In this document: in pieces, positions 52,939-64,000 of the stretch
Layout of the letters: each line of letters opens with the position of its first letter
Position numbering within the stretch: the first letter of the stretch is position 1
Origin: Atriophallophorus winterbourni
Taxonomy: Eukaryota; Platyhelminthes; Trematoda; Plagiorchiida; Microphallidae
DNA: 64,000 nt
Direction: 5' to 3'
NCBI GenBank assembly: GCA_013407085.1
Contig: JACCGJ010012616.1
Location: 109,016 to 173,015, forward strand
Program-made: the position numbers and the translations under genes
The notes under the pieces: generated by a model
Seen by the model: only the letters and a program-made list of their open reading frames with translations
Database searches by the model: none
What the model was told of the DNA's origin: nothing

Positions 52939-54904
52939 AGACGTGGATGCAAGAACTTCTGTCCAACTCCTTTGTCCAGTCGTCTAACTCTATGAGAAGA
53001 TTCGTTAGACAATAGCGATGAGATCGAAATCCATGCTCTGCTGGCGAAAACAAATTCTGCGATTCAAAGTGTGCAACCATTCTTTTCGAGACTATACGTT
53101 CCACGAGCTTAGCATTAACAGGTAAAAGTGTGACAGGACGATAATTTGCAGCGTCAGATCGTCAACCGTCTTTGAAGGTAGGTGTTATCACGCCGGACTT
53201 CCAATCTGTCGGTACAACTCCCTCAAACAATGAATAGTTAAACATGCTGGAGAGCGGTTCAAAAAGCTGACGGTGACAGAACCTGAGCACATCCGGTGTG
53301 ATGCCATCCGCTCCTGGGGATTTTCTTACATTTAGTTTGAGAAAATGACTTGCAACAATCATTGGATTTATCGAAATATCTCACAATGTTTCGATTGAAT
53401 ACTCAAAACGTTCTACTAAAACCTTTGGCACGAACACATTAGAGTAGTAAATTGCCAGATCATTTGCGGTTTCCAACGCTGTTTCAGTGAGTTTTTCACC
53501 AATGTGGATGAGAGAAATACCTGGTTTGACTTTCGCTTTGGCGTTCATGATTTTGTATAGTAACTTAAGGTTGCGTTCCATTTTTGACAGGAGCATCAAT
53601 TGTTGCGCTTCCTTATCCTCTCGAATAAGTGCATTCACTTTGTTGCGTAACATACGGAAATATTGCCAAGAACTAGAAGTATTGTTGGCTTTGTGCTGCA
53701 CCCACGCTGCTCGCTTCAGTGCTATCCACTTTTTGTTCTGCTGCGGACAACAAAACGAAATTCATGGACGCACCTTTTCTGAACATTCTGCGAGTTCTCG
53801 TCTATCTTTAGTTTCAGAAAACCTACAAGTTCGTTCCAATGCGAGTCCGGGCTTGTTTTGTCCGTCTGAAAATGCGGAATCTGCACGAGCGATTTACTCA
53901 GGGCCAATTTACTTACCAGTCGAATCACCCCATTCGGAGCAAGCGATTGCTGAGTACTGCAAACATAGTCGAACACAAGCACAGAATGATCGCTAAGACC
54001 CAGCGGAGCCTGGAATTCGATTGCTTCGATAGATTGTTCTTCCGATGTTAACACCAAATCCAAGACAGAGGGGCGGTCAGAACCTCTCCTCCGGGTGCAT
54101 TCGTGAACATGGTTGTATAACGGGATTGAATCTAGTACCTCTCTAAATCGGTATTCTAGCTTTGTGGTTAGTGACCGTCGCTGAGATAAAGGGCGAACAT
54201 AATAAAAACACCCATAATAAGTGTCGTTGCTTGCTGTGTGCGAGTCAAGCGCTGAAGCACTTGGATCAACCTTTCGTTTTCGATTTCACAGATGAAGGGG
54301 ACCGGTAGACCACACCAATAATGCAAACTTCACCAGACATCAGCGTTAAAGAGCACCAAATTGTATCCTCCAGCGTGAATTCTGTCTTGTCTATTGGATG
54401 GCAATGGAGTCGATTATGATGATGAAGAGCAACACCACCACTACTCCTCTCTCGATCGTTCCTTATCAAATTTATATTTGGAATTGATATCTCCGTTTGG
54501 GAAGAATACCATGTTTCTGTAATGTCGATAATGTCAGGTGAGTAGCGCGAACATATCTCTGTTAGCTCAGCTAATTTGTTTGGAAGGCTTTGTGCATTTG
54601 TATATAAACATCTGATAGAGTTTGTGGTGTTCAAATCATGAAAAGTTATCAAAGGGATGACTCGGTTAGAGTCGGGCTGCTCAAGTTTTTTGGAGCCATC
54701 GCATGACATTCAGGTTGAGCCTCATCACTAGGCGTTTGAGGGTCGGTACTATCCGTTTGCTTGCTTCATGCTGTTACCTTGGGCAAGCTCAACTTGACGT
54801 TTTGGGGTAGGTTTTTTATTAGCATTCCGCTCACGTTTGATAGTATCCGTCATTTCGGTTGTGAAGAAGGTTAACTTTAAAGGGATAGGACCTTGACCTT
54901 TATA
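52939..54904 (-). pseudogene. LINE-E, arm-2 copy, 5' part
   Basis: Minus strand, near-identical to 39990-41680. Blocks: ERIVSKRMVAHFESQNLF (53050-53104), SPGADGITPDVLRFCH (53270-53330), linker (53381-53701), and endonuclease parts kept here but deleted in arm 1 (53722-54063 with LGLSDHSVLVFDYV; 54266-54709 with NSIRCLYTNAQSLPNKL and GVVYRSPSS). The C-terminus of ORF1 lies at about 54715-54904. Frames are broken at several shared positions. Confidence 0.88.
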
Positions 54905-55158
54905 GTTGGACAATCATCTCCATTAATAATCGATACTAAATCCGAAGTCAGCGATTTGTCACATTTCGCATGCACTTTCAACAAACAGGCGTAACACGTG
55001 ACAGACCTCGCCTTAGGACTTACCGACTTTCGGCAAACCGTGCACATGCATCCCGGTGCGCTTTGTATCTTTTTCGGCGTCAGCTACTGCATTCTGTTTG
55101 GACAATGAGTATTCATGCTGACAGCCACTCTACATCCTTCCGTTTTTCAAATAAACTT
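54905..55158 (-). pseudogene. LINE-E ORF1 PHD piece and gypsy LTR scrap
   Basis: 54905-55075 encodes, on the minus strand, the PHD-like finger start of ORF1 joined by deletion to the ORF1 C-terminus. 55080-55158 matches the end of gypsy G2 with its polypurine tract and LTR start (compare 62342-62405). Arm 1 shows a different deletion at this place. Confidence 0.7.
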
Positions 55159-55322
55159 ACGCACTGTGAACAAGGCTATACTTGTATGCCAACTGTTATA
55201 TAGGGTTCGTACAACGAACCACGATGTTCAGACACAGAATCACAAAGTGATTCTTGGTCAAGCACTCGAGGCGCTTATGGATGTCCAAAGTAATGTGTTG
55301 CTCACATCCCTATCTCTTACAC

Positions 55323-55360
55323 GCACTACCGGTTTCTGGCTGTTTGCCGTCGTCAGGTGG
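55323..55360 (-). ncRNA. Hammerhead motif in array B, monomer 1
   Basis: Core as in 55565-55602, but the stem I strand is GTGC, leaving three pairs. Confidence 0.6.
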
Positions 55361-55564
55361 AGACAGTAAGATCAGGTTCAGTGAGCATTGAAAGAATGGA
55401 TTAAAGGTAAACAAGGTTATACTTGTATACCAACTGTTATATAGGGTTCGTACAACGAACCACGATGTTCATACACGGAATCACAAAGTGATTCTTGGTC
55501 GAACACAGAGGGCGCTTATGGATGTCCAAAGTAATGTGTTGCTCACATCCCCCTTTATTACACA

Positions 55565-55602
55565 CCACTACCGGTTTCTGGCTGTTTGCCGTCGTCAGGT
55601 GG
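55565..55602 (-). ncRNA. Hammerhead ribozyme motif in array B, best copy
   Basis: Minus strand: CCAC, CTGACGA, CGGC-AAACA-GCCA, GAAA, CCGGTA, GTGG. Same as 35681-35718. Intact core; one mismatch closes stem II. Confidence 0.65.
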
Positions 55603-55804
55603 AGACAGTAAGTTAAGGTTCAGTGAGCCTTGAAACACTGGTAATGTTGTATACAAAGTTATACTTGTATGCCACTGTGATATTGTGATCGTACAATGAA
55701 CCACGATGTTCACACACGGAATCAAAAAGTGATTCTTGGTCAAGCACACAATGCGCTTATGGATGACCAATGTAAAGTGTTGCTCACATCCCCTTCCTTA
55801 CACT

Positions 55805-55842
55805 TTACTACCGGTTTCCAGCTCTTTGCCGTCGTCAGGTGG
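55805..55842 (-). ncRNA. Hammerhead motif in array B, monomer 3
   Basis: CTGACGA and GAAA kept; stem II CGGC-AAAGA-GCTG still pairs with one wobble; stem I is weakened (GTAA opposite CCAC). Confidence 0.5.
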
Positions 55843-55945
55843 AGACTGTAAGATCAGGTTCAGTGAGCCTTGAGACAGTGGACTCAAGATAAACGAGGTT
55901 ATACTTGTATGCCAACTGTTATATAGGGTTCGTACAACGAACCAC

Positions 55946-56576
55946 CTGGAACACCTCTATGAATGTAAGCATTTAATAGTACGTTTTCCACGAACTCCGC
56001 AGATTGCAGCGTTATTCTTAATAGGCGAGGATCATCCGTGTGAGGAGAATTCAGGTGGCGGTTTAATCGAACTATTGATGAGGGAGTAACCGCGGCCAAT
56101 CACATTTGACTGCAGAGTATATACAACTCAGCTAAGTCATGTTTTTGCTTAGCTTCAAACAGCGTTTCCTGCGACTCGGTCACGTTTGTACATATAACGC
56201 TAAGGTTTACACCCACGGATTTTATTTTATAATTTGAGTTAGTCATTTTAGTAGTGGATTTTCTGAATCCTTTCTCGGTTGTGTTAAGTCGAGGAGTCAC
56301 TGATCCCAACGAACTCTTCCCCGTTTTAGTCACCATCTGCGCGGTTATCTGGGCAAATGTTGGCATGCTCGAGTATGATGTATTATCTAACGGCTCTTCG
56401 GCATTAACATAAGTCGGGTAACGACGGTGACCTTATGACGTTTATTATCAGTTTATTCAGTTTTTGTATACTGGTTTCCATTCCATTTAGACGCGTCTCA
56501 ATATCATATTCAGGGGTTTTCGCCGCCGAGGCTGACGGTGTTGATTTCGCCTTGCAAACCAGACAAACATAACAGG
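55946..56576 (-). pseudogene. LINE-E ORF1, arm-2 copy (uninterrupted by LINE-C)
   Basis: Minus-strand counterpart of 34451-35097. It reads from CYVCLVCKAKS through the YDIETRLNGMETSIQK segment, FAQITAQMVTKTGKSSLG, VNLSVICTNVTES and RNRHLNSPHT-like parts to RGVP. It is continuous where arm 1 holds LINE-C, so it is the empty site. Confidence 0.82.
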
Positions 56577-56587
56577 CACCAGGACAA

Positions 56588-57067
56588 AGTAATGGAAAAT
56601 GTTTGTGACAGATCGGGGAATCAAACGGGGAATAAAACCATACATGGAACGACTTCACGCTGAGGCGGTTGAGATAACAAAGGCTGGTAAGAATGCTGTC
56701 AATAAGGTGGATGGGGCTGATATCTCCACAATCTGGCGTCCGGTCCTGCAGCGGATAAACATTAACGTGCGTAACCCCTAGTGTGCGCACCGATTACGCA
56801 ATCGCGCTAATCTGTCAGCAGATGTCATTCACACCTGCCAAGACTAGAACAATTAAGGGATTATACGGCACGTAGGGGTGGTGGTGCGTCAGTTGATATT
56901 GAACGCGCCTGTCCTTCTTAACGAGCGCAGAACCCACAATGGACTGTGCAGTTCTTAGCCAGCTTATGACTGGTCAGGTGAATGCAATTTAAGCTTGATC
57001 CCTATTCGTACTGACACCCTTGGTCTGACGAAGCTTCTGTGTCAGAAGCGAAACCTTACCCATAAGA
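56588..57067 (+). mobile_element. Solo PLE terminal repeat (arm 2)
   Basis: 480 bp with the nuclease C-terminal codons (ERLHAEAVEITKAGKNAV to WRPVLQRININVRNP, 56647-56780) and a hammerhead-like motif (57020-57062). It is flanked by CACCAGGACAA at 56577-56587 and 57068-57078, the same target as PLE-2 in arm 1. The internal reverse transcriptase region is gone, as after recombination between the two terminal repeats. Confidence 0.85.
57020..57062 (+). ncRNA. Hammerhead-like motif in the solo PLE repeat
   Basis: Core CTGACGA and GAAA intact, hairpin intact, but CCTT replaces CGTT in stem III, as in 25542-25584. Confidence 0.5.
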
Positions 57068-57700
57068 CACCAGGACAATTATATCCATTAATAATCGATA
57101 CAAAATCCGAGGTCAGCGATTCGTCGCATTTTGCATGCACTTTCAACAAACAGGCATAACACGTGACAGACCTCGCCTTAGGACTTACCGACTTTCGGCA
57201 AACCGTGCACATGCATCCCGGTGCGCTTTGTATCCTTTTCGGGGTCATCCGGTCAGGGTTGTGCGCAGTACTGTTCATTTGTATCTGCACAGGCAGTGGT
57301 TCTGTCGAGCGATCGATGATGAATATGGTGAGCGCGAGGAAAAGCGTTGTTCACCGCGTTGTTCACTAAGAAGAGCAAAGCCAGAATTGATTCCGGCGAT
57401 ACGCTTCGGTAGTTGCTCTCACGACGTTGGATATATAACCAGTCGACGGCGAAGAATAAGAACTTTCCGATGACGTTAAACCCTTTGAGGACTTGAAGAG
57501 TATTAACAGAGTTGCACGCGTAGATCCAATATGGGAAAATCACGATAAATCCGAATTTGCTCGTATTATCGAATACCGCTACGAGAGTGGTATATCCAGA
57601 AAGCTGATTTTGGGAGGAGTCCAACAAGGTATGATATATCCACGTACGTGTAAGTGTAAGAACAGTATATCCTGATTAACAGGAGCTCAAAATAATGCGC
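57068..57700 (-). pseudogene. LINE-E 5' leader and ORF1 start (arm 2)
   Basis: Near-exact inverted copy of 24900-25535, with the same ORF1 start (minus-strand ATG 57290 or 57275) and PHD-like cysteines, cut at the PLE target. Confidence 0.8.
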
Positions 57701-58295
57701 CCGCATGGCACGTTGCAAACTCACTACGCGTGGAATATCCCTGGCGATTAAGTGGCTGTTCGAATACTGTTGAAAAAATCACTTCATTTCGAATCGACTG
57801 ATAGTTTTTCAACTCAGTCAGATCAAAACTCGTTGAACCGCATCACTTTTATTCAAACTCGTTCGCCTTTTACCGCTTGGATCGCGCCACTCCGATCTCA
57901 CGCATTCACTTCACAGGTAGCTATCGATCGATAAACAATTGAATCGCCAAGTGCACTGACTCATCACTCACTCGATGTCCCAGACAAAGAAGGCTGCACG
58001 TGATGCGTCTAAAATATGCGACAAACGCGTAAGTGCTCGATCTCACGTAGTATGATGTTTTGGCTGCTTGGGTAATGCACATTCCAAATGTGATAAAGCC
58101 CTAATGCAAGAAGTGATATCGTTTATTAACAACGTTGATTTTCTCGCGATTGCTACCTATGCAGCGCATGTAAACGAACAGCCTAGCGATACACTTGCAA
58201 ATCCACACTATGAGGCAAAGCTGGAATCGCGAATAGAGATTTTGGAATATTGTTATTGAAAACTTGAGAAAACACTTAAACTGCTTTTGGTAAGA
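57701..58295 (+). pseudogene. LINE ORF1 relic with PHD-like finger (arm 2, first part)
   Basis: Inverted counterpart of 24300-24899. The frame at 58068-58259 reads GNAHSKCDKALMQEVISF. It is interrupted at about 58296 by LINE-B and resumes at 61441. Confidence 0.75.
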
Positions 58296-61200
58296 TTCAA
58301 GATTCAAGAATTTATGGTCACAAAAAGCACATAGCTTCACAATTACCATATCATAGTAAATATTCGTTCAGGAAATAGGTATAAAATAAACATGTAATGT
58401 CAAGTATAGTTAAGTTGTGTAGTTACCATGAGTCAATACGCAGGTGTCGTCAAATCATTATGCAACAAATAAGTATCCAAATTTCGAATAAACGTTTCGA
58501 TGCTGGGAGAGAATTCCAAAGGAAACAGACACGTACACAGTAAAAATATCGGCGACAGCTGATACGGGAGTGGGGAATTTGCAGTGTCGCTGAGTGGCTG
58601 CGTGTATGTCGTGACTCACGGTATTCGAATATATGTTTTAAGGGATTATGTCGGGTATTTATTATCTTGTATGTCAGTATCACATCGCTTCGAAGGCTTC
58701 TTTGAAGGGGAGTGGGGAGCCTCAGTTTTTGCAATCGTTCCTCGTACGTTAGATTCCGGAAACCTCTTACGAGTTTGGTTGCGCGATGGTATATTTTGTC
58801 AAACAACAGTATATCTTTTTTTTAACCACGGAGTCCAAGCTTGTGATGCATGCTCCATGGTTGGAAATATATATGCTTTCGTGATGTTGGGCAACGTTCC
58901 AGGCGAGAATGTTCTGAAAATCCGTCGCAGCATACCTAGAAGCTTGAAAGCACGCTTGTAGATAACCTCACAATGCAGGCTGTTCTTCAGGCTGCCGCAT
59001 ACCCAGACTCCAAGATCCCTTTCCGATTCTGTCCAGCTCAAAATAGTCTGCCCAAAGTGATATTGGTATTGGAATGGCTTACCAATTTGCAACACCTTGC
59101 ATTTTTGGAAATTGAATGGTAAATTATTCCGTACCGACCATTCATGTAGAGCATCTAGATCACGTTGCAGCTGTACACAGTCCGCAGTTGTTTTTATCCG
59201 CGTCCAAAGTTTAATGTCATCAGCAAAAAGAATCACCTTGCATGCGAGCGTCTCTGGTAGGTCGTTTATGTAAGCCAAGAAAAGTACTGGCCCGAGGACT
59301 GAACCTTGCGGGACGCCACTAGAGGCATCAATAGCCTGTGATTGTACCCCGTTGATTCGAACGATCGCCTTGCGCCCACTGAGGTAACTTTCAAGCCATA
59401 TGAGTAGCTGTCCGCTGATACCCATCTGCTTCAGCTTTTGTATTAATCGAAAGTGATCAACTCGGTAAAAAGCTCTAGACATATCCAGATAACAAGCGTG
59501 GATGGTAGCTCTTTCGTCAACCGCTTGGGTCCAGTCATTTAAAACCGTCAACAAATTTGTCAAGCATGAGCGAGATTTACGAAAAACATGCTGTGCTACA
59601 GATAGCATATTTTGTGATTCCACGTGATGAACTATATTTTCAGTCACTATACGCTCTAGAACTTTGGATATCACAGGAAGTAGGGTGACAGGTCGGTAGT
59701 TTGCCGGATCTGAACGTCTACCGCCCTTGTAGATAGGTGAAATTATCCCTGTCTTCCACTCTGTTGGCACCACTCCTTCAATTAGAGAATGTTTAAACAA
59801 TTCACACAAAGGTTCACACAGCTGCTGTTTGCAGGATTTTAGTATAGTCGGAGTGATTCCATCCGCTCCAGGGGATTTCCTAGGGTTCATTCGACACAAA
59901 TGTCGTTGTATAATCACTGGATTTATCTCGATCTCAGTCAGCTGTTGCGTCACTGTTGATGGCGGTAATTCTTCAGTCGATTGAATCGCTAACGGACTAA
60001 ATACTTTAGCATAAAATTGAGCGAGAGCATCAGCTGTATCCTTTGCAGAGACTGTTAATCCATCGTCAGTAAGAACAGGAAACACCCCTGGTTTCACGCT
60101 CGATCGAGCATTGACAATCCGATAAAGCAATTTAGGATTTCCTTCCATTTTCAAAGATAGAAAGCGATGGTAATTTTGCTTGTCTTCTTTGATGAGAGTG
60201 TTTACTTTGTTGCGAATTCCGCAAAATTGTTGCCATGACGCATCAGTCTTGGTATTTCTGTGTTGAAACCAAGCAGAGTTCCTTTGCCCGATCCATTTTT
60301 TCGTGCGACTACGAAGTTTAAAGCGAAAGTCGTTTACCCGTCGTTCATTAACAAATCGCGAATTTTGATATATGCTTGACTGAAGACTTTTTGTAAGTGT
60401 GGTGCAATGTGTTTCCGTGTTGTGATAATCAAGCATTCGCCAATTTACTAACCCAAGCGCGTCACGTAAACTCACGTAGTCGATCCTTCTGAATAGTTTT
60501 GCGGACTCACATCCTCGTCTAGCGCTGCATACATATTCAAAACCTAACACAAGATGATCACTTCGACCGAGAGGGGCAATGTAGTCAACACCTTCAACTG
60601 CTGTTGTCTCGGAAGTAAGGATTAGATCCAAAACGGACGGTAACTCTGATCCTCTTCTGTGAGTAAAGTCGGACACATGGTTATGCAGTGGAATCATATC
60701 GATCAGCTCACGGAATTTATGATCAGGTGTGTGTAGAGGGTGATCTGATCTGTTAAAAAGATGAGGAAGGTTTAAATCTCCCATGACCAGTAATTGGGAG
60801 CTTCGCATCTCTCCGGCATATTGTAGAGCTTTTAATACCCTGTCGTTTTGAGCATCCGTCGAAGATGGAGGGCGATATATTATACCAATGATGCAGTCGT
60901 CCCGTGACTCCTGTGTAAGGCTACACCAGAGGGTATCTTCTGATTCGAGATTGGGATCGTGAATCTTCATGCACTGAAGACGTTCGTGAAAGTATAAAGC
61001 CACACCACCACCTTCTCGTGGACGATCGTTCCGTAATAGTATCATGTTTGGGATCGACAGTTCGCTTTCAGTCATACAAGATTGAAACCAGGTTTCAGTC
61101 ACAGCGACGAGGTCTGGTGAGTATCGTATGCAGAGTTCGGTTAGTTCAGCCAATTTATTAAACAAACTTTGGTCATTCGTGTAGAGACACTACTGAGATT

Positions 61201-61440
61201 TTAGCATGTAACAACGAGTCAGTAACAGTATTTATTGGTCCGACGCTGTCGACGTCGGACTTTTGTTGTTTTTTGAAGCAAGTTGAGATATTTTCACTGG
61301 CGAATTTGAGTCAGACTCAAATGCTTTTGCAATGGAAGGCTGCAATTTAAAATCAACAACTCTGGGATTGCACAATCTAACGTTATCGGGTAATCTATTT
61401 CTGTATAGTTTTAGTTCGGATCGGACATCATCTGCCATAC
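58296..61440 (-). mobile_element. LINE-B (CR1-type), 5'-truncated, inserted in arm 2
   Basis: About 3.15 kb on the minus strand. The 3' tail is AGATTCAAGATTCAAG (plus strand, 58296-58310), followed by the shared 3' motif. ORF2 runs from 61165 to about 58450 with one frameshift. ORF1 C-terminal codons remain near 61232-61440 (SELKLYRNRLPDNVRLCNP). The empty site is in arm 1 near 24296-24306 (CAATTGTATCTACCAAAAG). Exact target duplication is not clear. Confidence 0.88.
58799..61165 (-). pseudogene. LINE-B ORF2: endonuclease-reverse transcriptase, C-terminal frameshift
   Basis: 788 codons in one frame. Endonuclease: AVTETWF, LRNDRPREGGGVALYFHE, GIIYRPPSST, MGDLNLPHLFN and GRSDHLVLGFEYV. Reverse transcriptase: [67 protein letters not shown] and catalytic FADDIKLW (FADD near 647-650). 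The frame ends at KKRYTVV, where a slip in an A-run near 58820 shifts it. The thumb and RVCFLWNSLPAS block continue at 58450-58806. The A-run slip is the main lesion. VLFLAYIND and SRAFYRVDH have unusual residues compared with LINE-D. Confidence 0.9.
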
Positions 61441-62223
61441 TACAATAGATAGATAGAATTGCCAAAGAAATTCAACCGGAAATAAATGTTTCCGAAGGCG
61501 GTTTGAAGGACGAGAAATATACGCCCAAAAGTGCTCATTAACTGAGTGCTGTGACAGCTTATTCCGGTAAAATTAAGATGGAGCTAGCAAACCCCGATTA
61601 ACGTGGTCACCTGGAGAACACTAAAGACAGGACTACCCACACTCCATTTGCAACACACGCTAACAACCCAACATTTGCCCAGATGATGACTAAAGCATGC
61701 AAGAGTTTGACGGGAGCACTGACGCCTGAAATTCACAAAATAGAGTAAGTTATGAGCAAAACCGATTCACATCCTAATTAGCCGAAAAACACCTTAAAGC
61801 ACGAAAAGACTTTAGGGGTAATATGTACCAATATTACTGAGTCCTAAATTACGCGCTTTCATGCAAGGCGTGACCTTGAGAATTGGTTAGGTATTTGCAA
61901 TCGAATTGGCTTAGATTATATACACTTGACGTCGCTAACTGGGCTGGCTCGTCACCCGAAGTCTTCGAATCGAAACAAACCATGTTTGCTTCGGGTAACT
62001 TTTGCCAACGAAAAGGAAATGGAAAATGTCCTACTGAATTCGTATTTGCTGCGAGTACAAAGTGACGCACACCTATCGGTCGGGATGAAGAAGCATCAAG
62101 GAGAATTATTCTGTTCGACGTTCCATAAAAAAGAAAACAAGCACGATCGTAAACAGTGGTCCTTTATTGCGGAGAATATCGGTTCCATAAATTCACTAGT
62201 CGTCGACGCATACAGAATACCTT
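61441..62223 (+). pseudogene. LINE ORF1 relic (arm 2, second part)
   Basis: Resumes the relic split by LINE-B. Blocks LRVTFANEKEMENVLLNSYL (61985-62045) and DRKQWSFIAENIGSINS (62148-62200) match ORF1 of LINE-D. It ends where the gypsy LTR starts, as in arm 1 (23504). Confidence 0.75.
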
Positions 62224-62377
62224 TGTAGAAAAGTCAAGATCAGAACGACAGATGTGTATTCACTACACGTCAACAAACATATGAATATTCATGGTAATTA
62301 GAATACAGAGATAGATACACTGACAGCTACTGCATTCTGGTTACACAATGAGAATTCATGCTGGCAGCCACTCTACA
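62224..62377 (-). repeat. LTR of gypsy G2 (arm 2)
   Basis: 154 bp, inverted copy of 23349-23503. Confidence 0.88.
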
Positions 62378-62865
62378 TCCTTCCGTTTTTCAAATAAACT
62401 TACGTGCTGTGCGGTTGCGCAAATTTATTTCGTTTGGAGGATCTGTATCTCTTTCACACAGCTCGTCTGAATTAATGGGTTCTGGCTTTCTTAAATGTAC
62501 TCTATTTTTTCACAGTTCGATGTTGTGTATTCACCTCGTAAGACCTCTCACCCGTACGATCAATGACAGTTCCAATATCCCATTTCTCAGCTCCCATTCC
62601 GAACGGTTGTATCAAAACCGTATCTCCATCAGACAATTCAGGTAGCTCACGTGTACCCTCATCATATACCTGTTTTTCGCGCCCCATGTGTCGTTTTAAT
62701 TGCTGATTGATGACATCCCATGAAACGTCATGTCTGGACAGACGGTTGGTATCAATAGGTATCCTCGTCCTTGTGCGTCTACCTATGAGTCTTTGAGCTG
62801 GGTTTAATTCTAGATCGGTGGATGGAGTATTTCTATGTTCCAGGAGCATTAAATACGGATCATCC

Positions 62866-63324
62866 CTAGCCTCCAGGCATTTTTATTATTATTTTCTTCG
62901 CTTCTTTCACAACACATTCTGCTTTACCGATGGATTGGCTATGGTAAAGACGGGACATTTTATGCTTAAAACGCCATTTTTCTGCGAAGTCAGAAAACTG
63001 CTTTGCCGAAATCTGTGGACATCCATCGGATCTGACACTCTCTGGGATACCATACCTCGCAAATTGACCTTTTATTTTCGCCAGAATTTCTTCAGCTGAT
63101 GTGGTATTCAGTTTCTCTATTTCGAAAAAGTTGCTGAAATAATCAACCAAAAGTAAATAATCCTTTATCGCATGTGAAAACAGGTCAGCTGCAATATGTT
63201 GCCAAGGGCGCTCTGGTATTTTACGACAAAACATAGGTTCTTTTACTTGGCGGTTCCCGAACTTGTTACATTTTGGGCACTTAGAGACGAAATCCTTTAC
63301 TTGGCAACTGACCCCTGCCAACAA
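62866..63324 (-). CDS. Gypsy G2 integrase fragment (arm 2)
   Basis: 152 codons, same as 22402-22860 but for an asparagine-to-lysine change near the end. Contains CPKCNKFG, PWQHIAADLF, VRSDGCPQ and GKAECVVKEAKK. Not a functional pol on its own. Confidence 0.82.
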   Translation of the reverse strand: MLAGVSCQVKDFVSKCPKCNKFGNRQVKEPMFCRKIPERPWQHIAADLFSHAIKDYLLLVDYFSNFFEIEKLNTTSAEEILAKIKGQFARYGIPESVRSDGCPQISAKQFSDFAEKWRFKHKMSRLYHSQSIGKAECVVKEAKKIIIKMPGG

Positions 63325-63802
63325 ACCGCATCCTTCGCTCTTCTAGTGCAACCGTGGATCCCCAAATGAGATCGATGTAACTCCCGAAACATGAACTTTC
63401 GGGCCGATCATGGGATATCCAGTCGCTCGCACCGGAAGATCAAGCCATCCTCAGTTGATAATTAATCTCGGATTTTGTAATAAGGTCGAATGAGTTCGTC
63501 AAAAATCGCGATACTATCTAGCCAGGCTTTGATCATCTGTTCCTCGAGCTTTTCATTTTGTCATCCTCAGCCATAGATTGTCGGATTCGTGGCAACTTGA
63601 TATCGCTTTCTGCAAGCATAAAGTGTACTTCTACAAGATTCAGGTTAGCAGCGGCTATGGAGCTCTCGATAGAGTGTCCGCAAGGACCCACCTTTTAACC
63701 GGCTTGTAAATGATTTCGAAATTGTATTTCTGCAGTCGGACTAGCATTGACTGTAGCCGACGCAGTGCTTTATCGAGTGGTTTTTTAACTATTGTGGTCA
63801 GA

Positions 63803-64000
<198 letters not shown>

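Larger units (their letters stand above)
55160..55945 (-). repeat. R1 tandem array B (inverted counterpart of array A)
   Basis: TACTTGTATGCCAACTG-type starts near 55180, 55421, 55665 and 55902 show a 240-244-bp period. Hammerhead segments lie on the minus strand at 55323-55360, 55565-55602 and 55805-55842. GTTCAGAC at 55226-55233 is the empty target of the hAT inserted in array A. Confidence 0.82.

Overview
The window is a transposon graveyard from a metazoan nuclear genome. The intron-bearing hAT transposase, the many CR1/RTE-type LINEs, the Penelope-like elements (PLEs), the Ty3/gypsy elements and the microsatellites all say eukaryote. I see no host protein gene, tRNA or rRNA. The mix (CR1-type LINEs with PHD-finger ORF1, RTE, gypsy, PLEs with GIY-YIG and hammerhead motifs) would suit an invertebrate, perhaps a flatworm, but nothing here proves the species.

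Left flank (1-21850). Decayed relics come first: a LINE-B fragment, an RTE copy, a LINE-C copy, a LINE ORF1 scrap, a head-to-head PLE pair (8437-10941), and LINE-E and LINE-F relics. A nearly intact CR1-type element, LINE-D (15472-19512, 966-codon ORF2), is inserted in a LINE-E relic. A gypsy copy (G2) begins at 20166.

Core (about 21850-64000). The rest is one very large imperfect inverted repeat centred near 45.76 kb. Arm 1 runs forward from the (AAT)n tract at 21867; arm 2 runs backward from the (TTA)n tract at the window end. Both arms carry, in the same order, gypsy G2 3' half, LINE ORF1 relic, LINE-E 5' end, PLE, LINE-E ORF1, a tandem ~240-bp repeat called R1 here, LINE-E ORF2, and PLE terminal repeats at the centre. 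Later insertions are private to one arm. Arm 1 has LINE-C with nested gypsy, an intact-ended hAT and gypsy G1. Arm 2 has LINE-B, a full-length RTE and another RTE-like relic. Removing these leaves roughly 9 kb per arm, and each arm preserves the empty target sites of the other.

Most notable biology. (1) R1 is a tandem repeat whose monomers fold as hammerhead ribozymes (CTGACGA, GAAA, complementary stem I), resembling animal retrozymes; a partial R1 copy sits in a PLE with a 7-bp target duplication. (2) The PLE terminal repeats carry their own hammerhead-like motif, so a ribozyme-bearing non-autonomous repeat lies beside a possible driver. (3) The hAT element (35816-39909, 8-bp target duplication) has GC-rich exons, while its introns and both subterminal regions are built from the same CTTCGC/TTCGCTATA motif. 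(4) The LINE families share a 3' end motif but each ends in its own short tandem tail.
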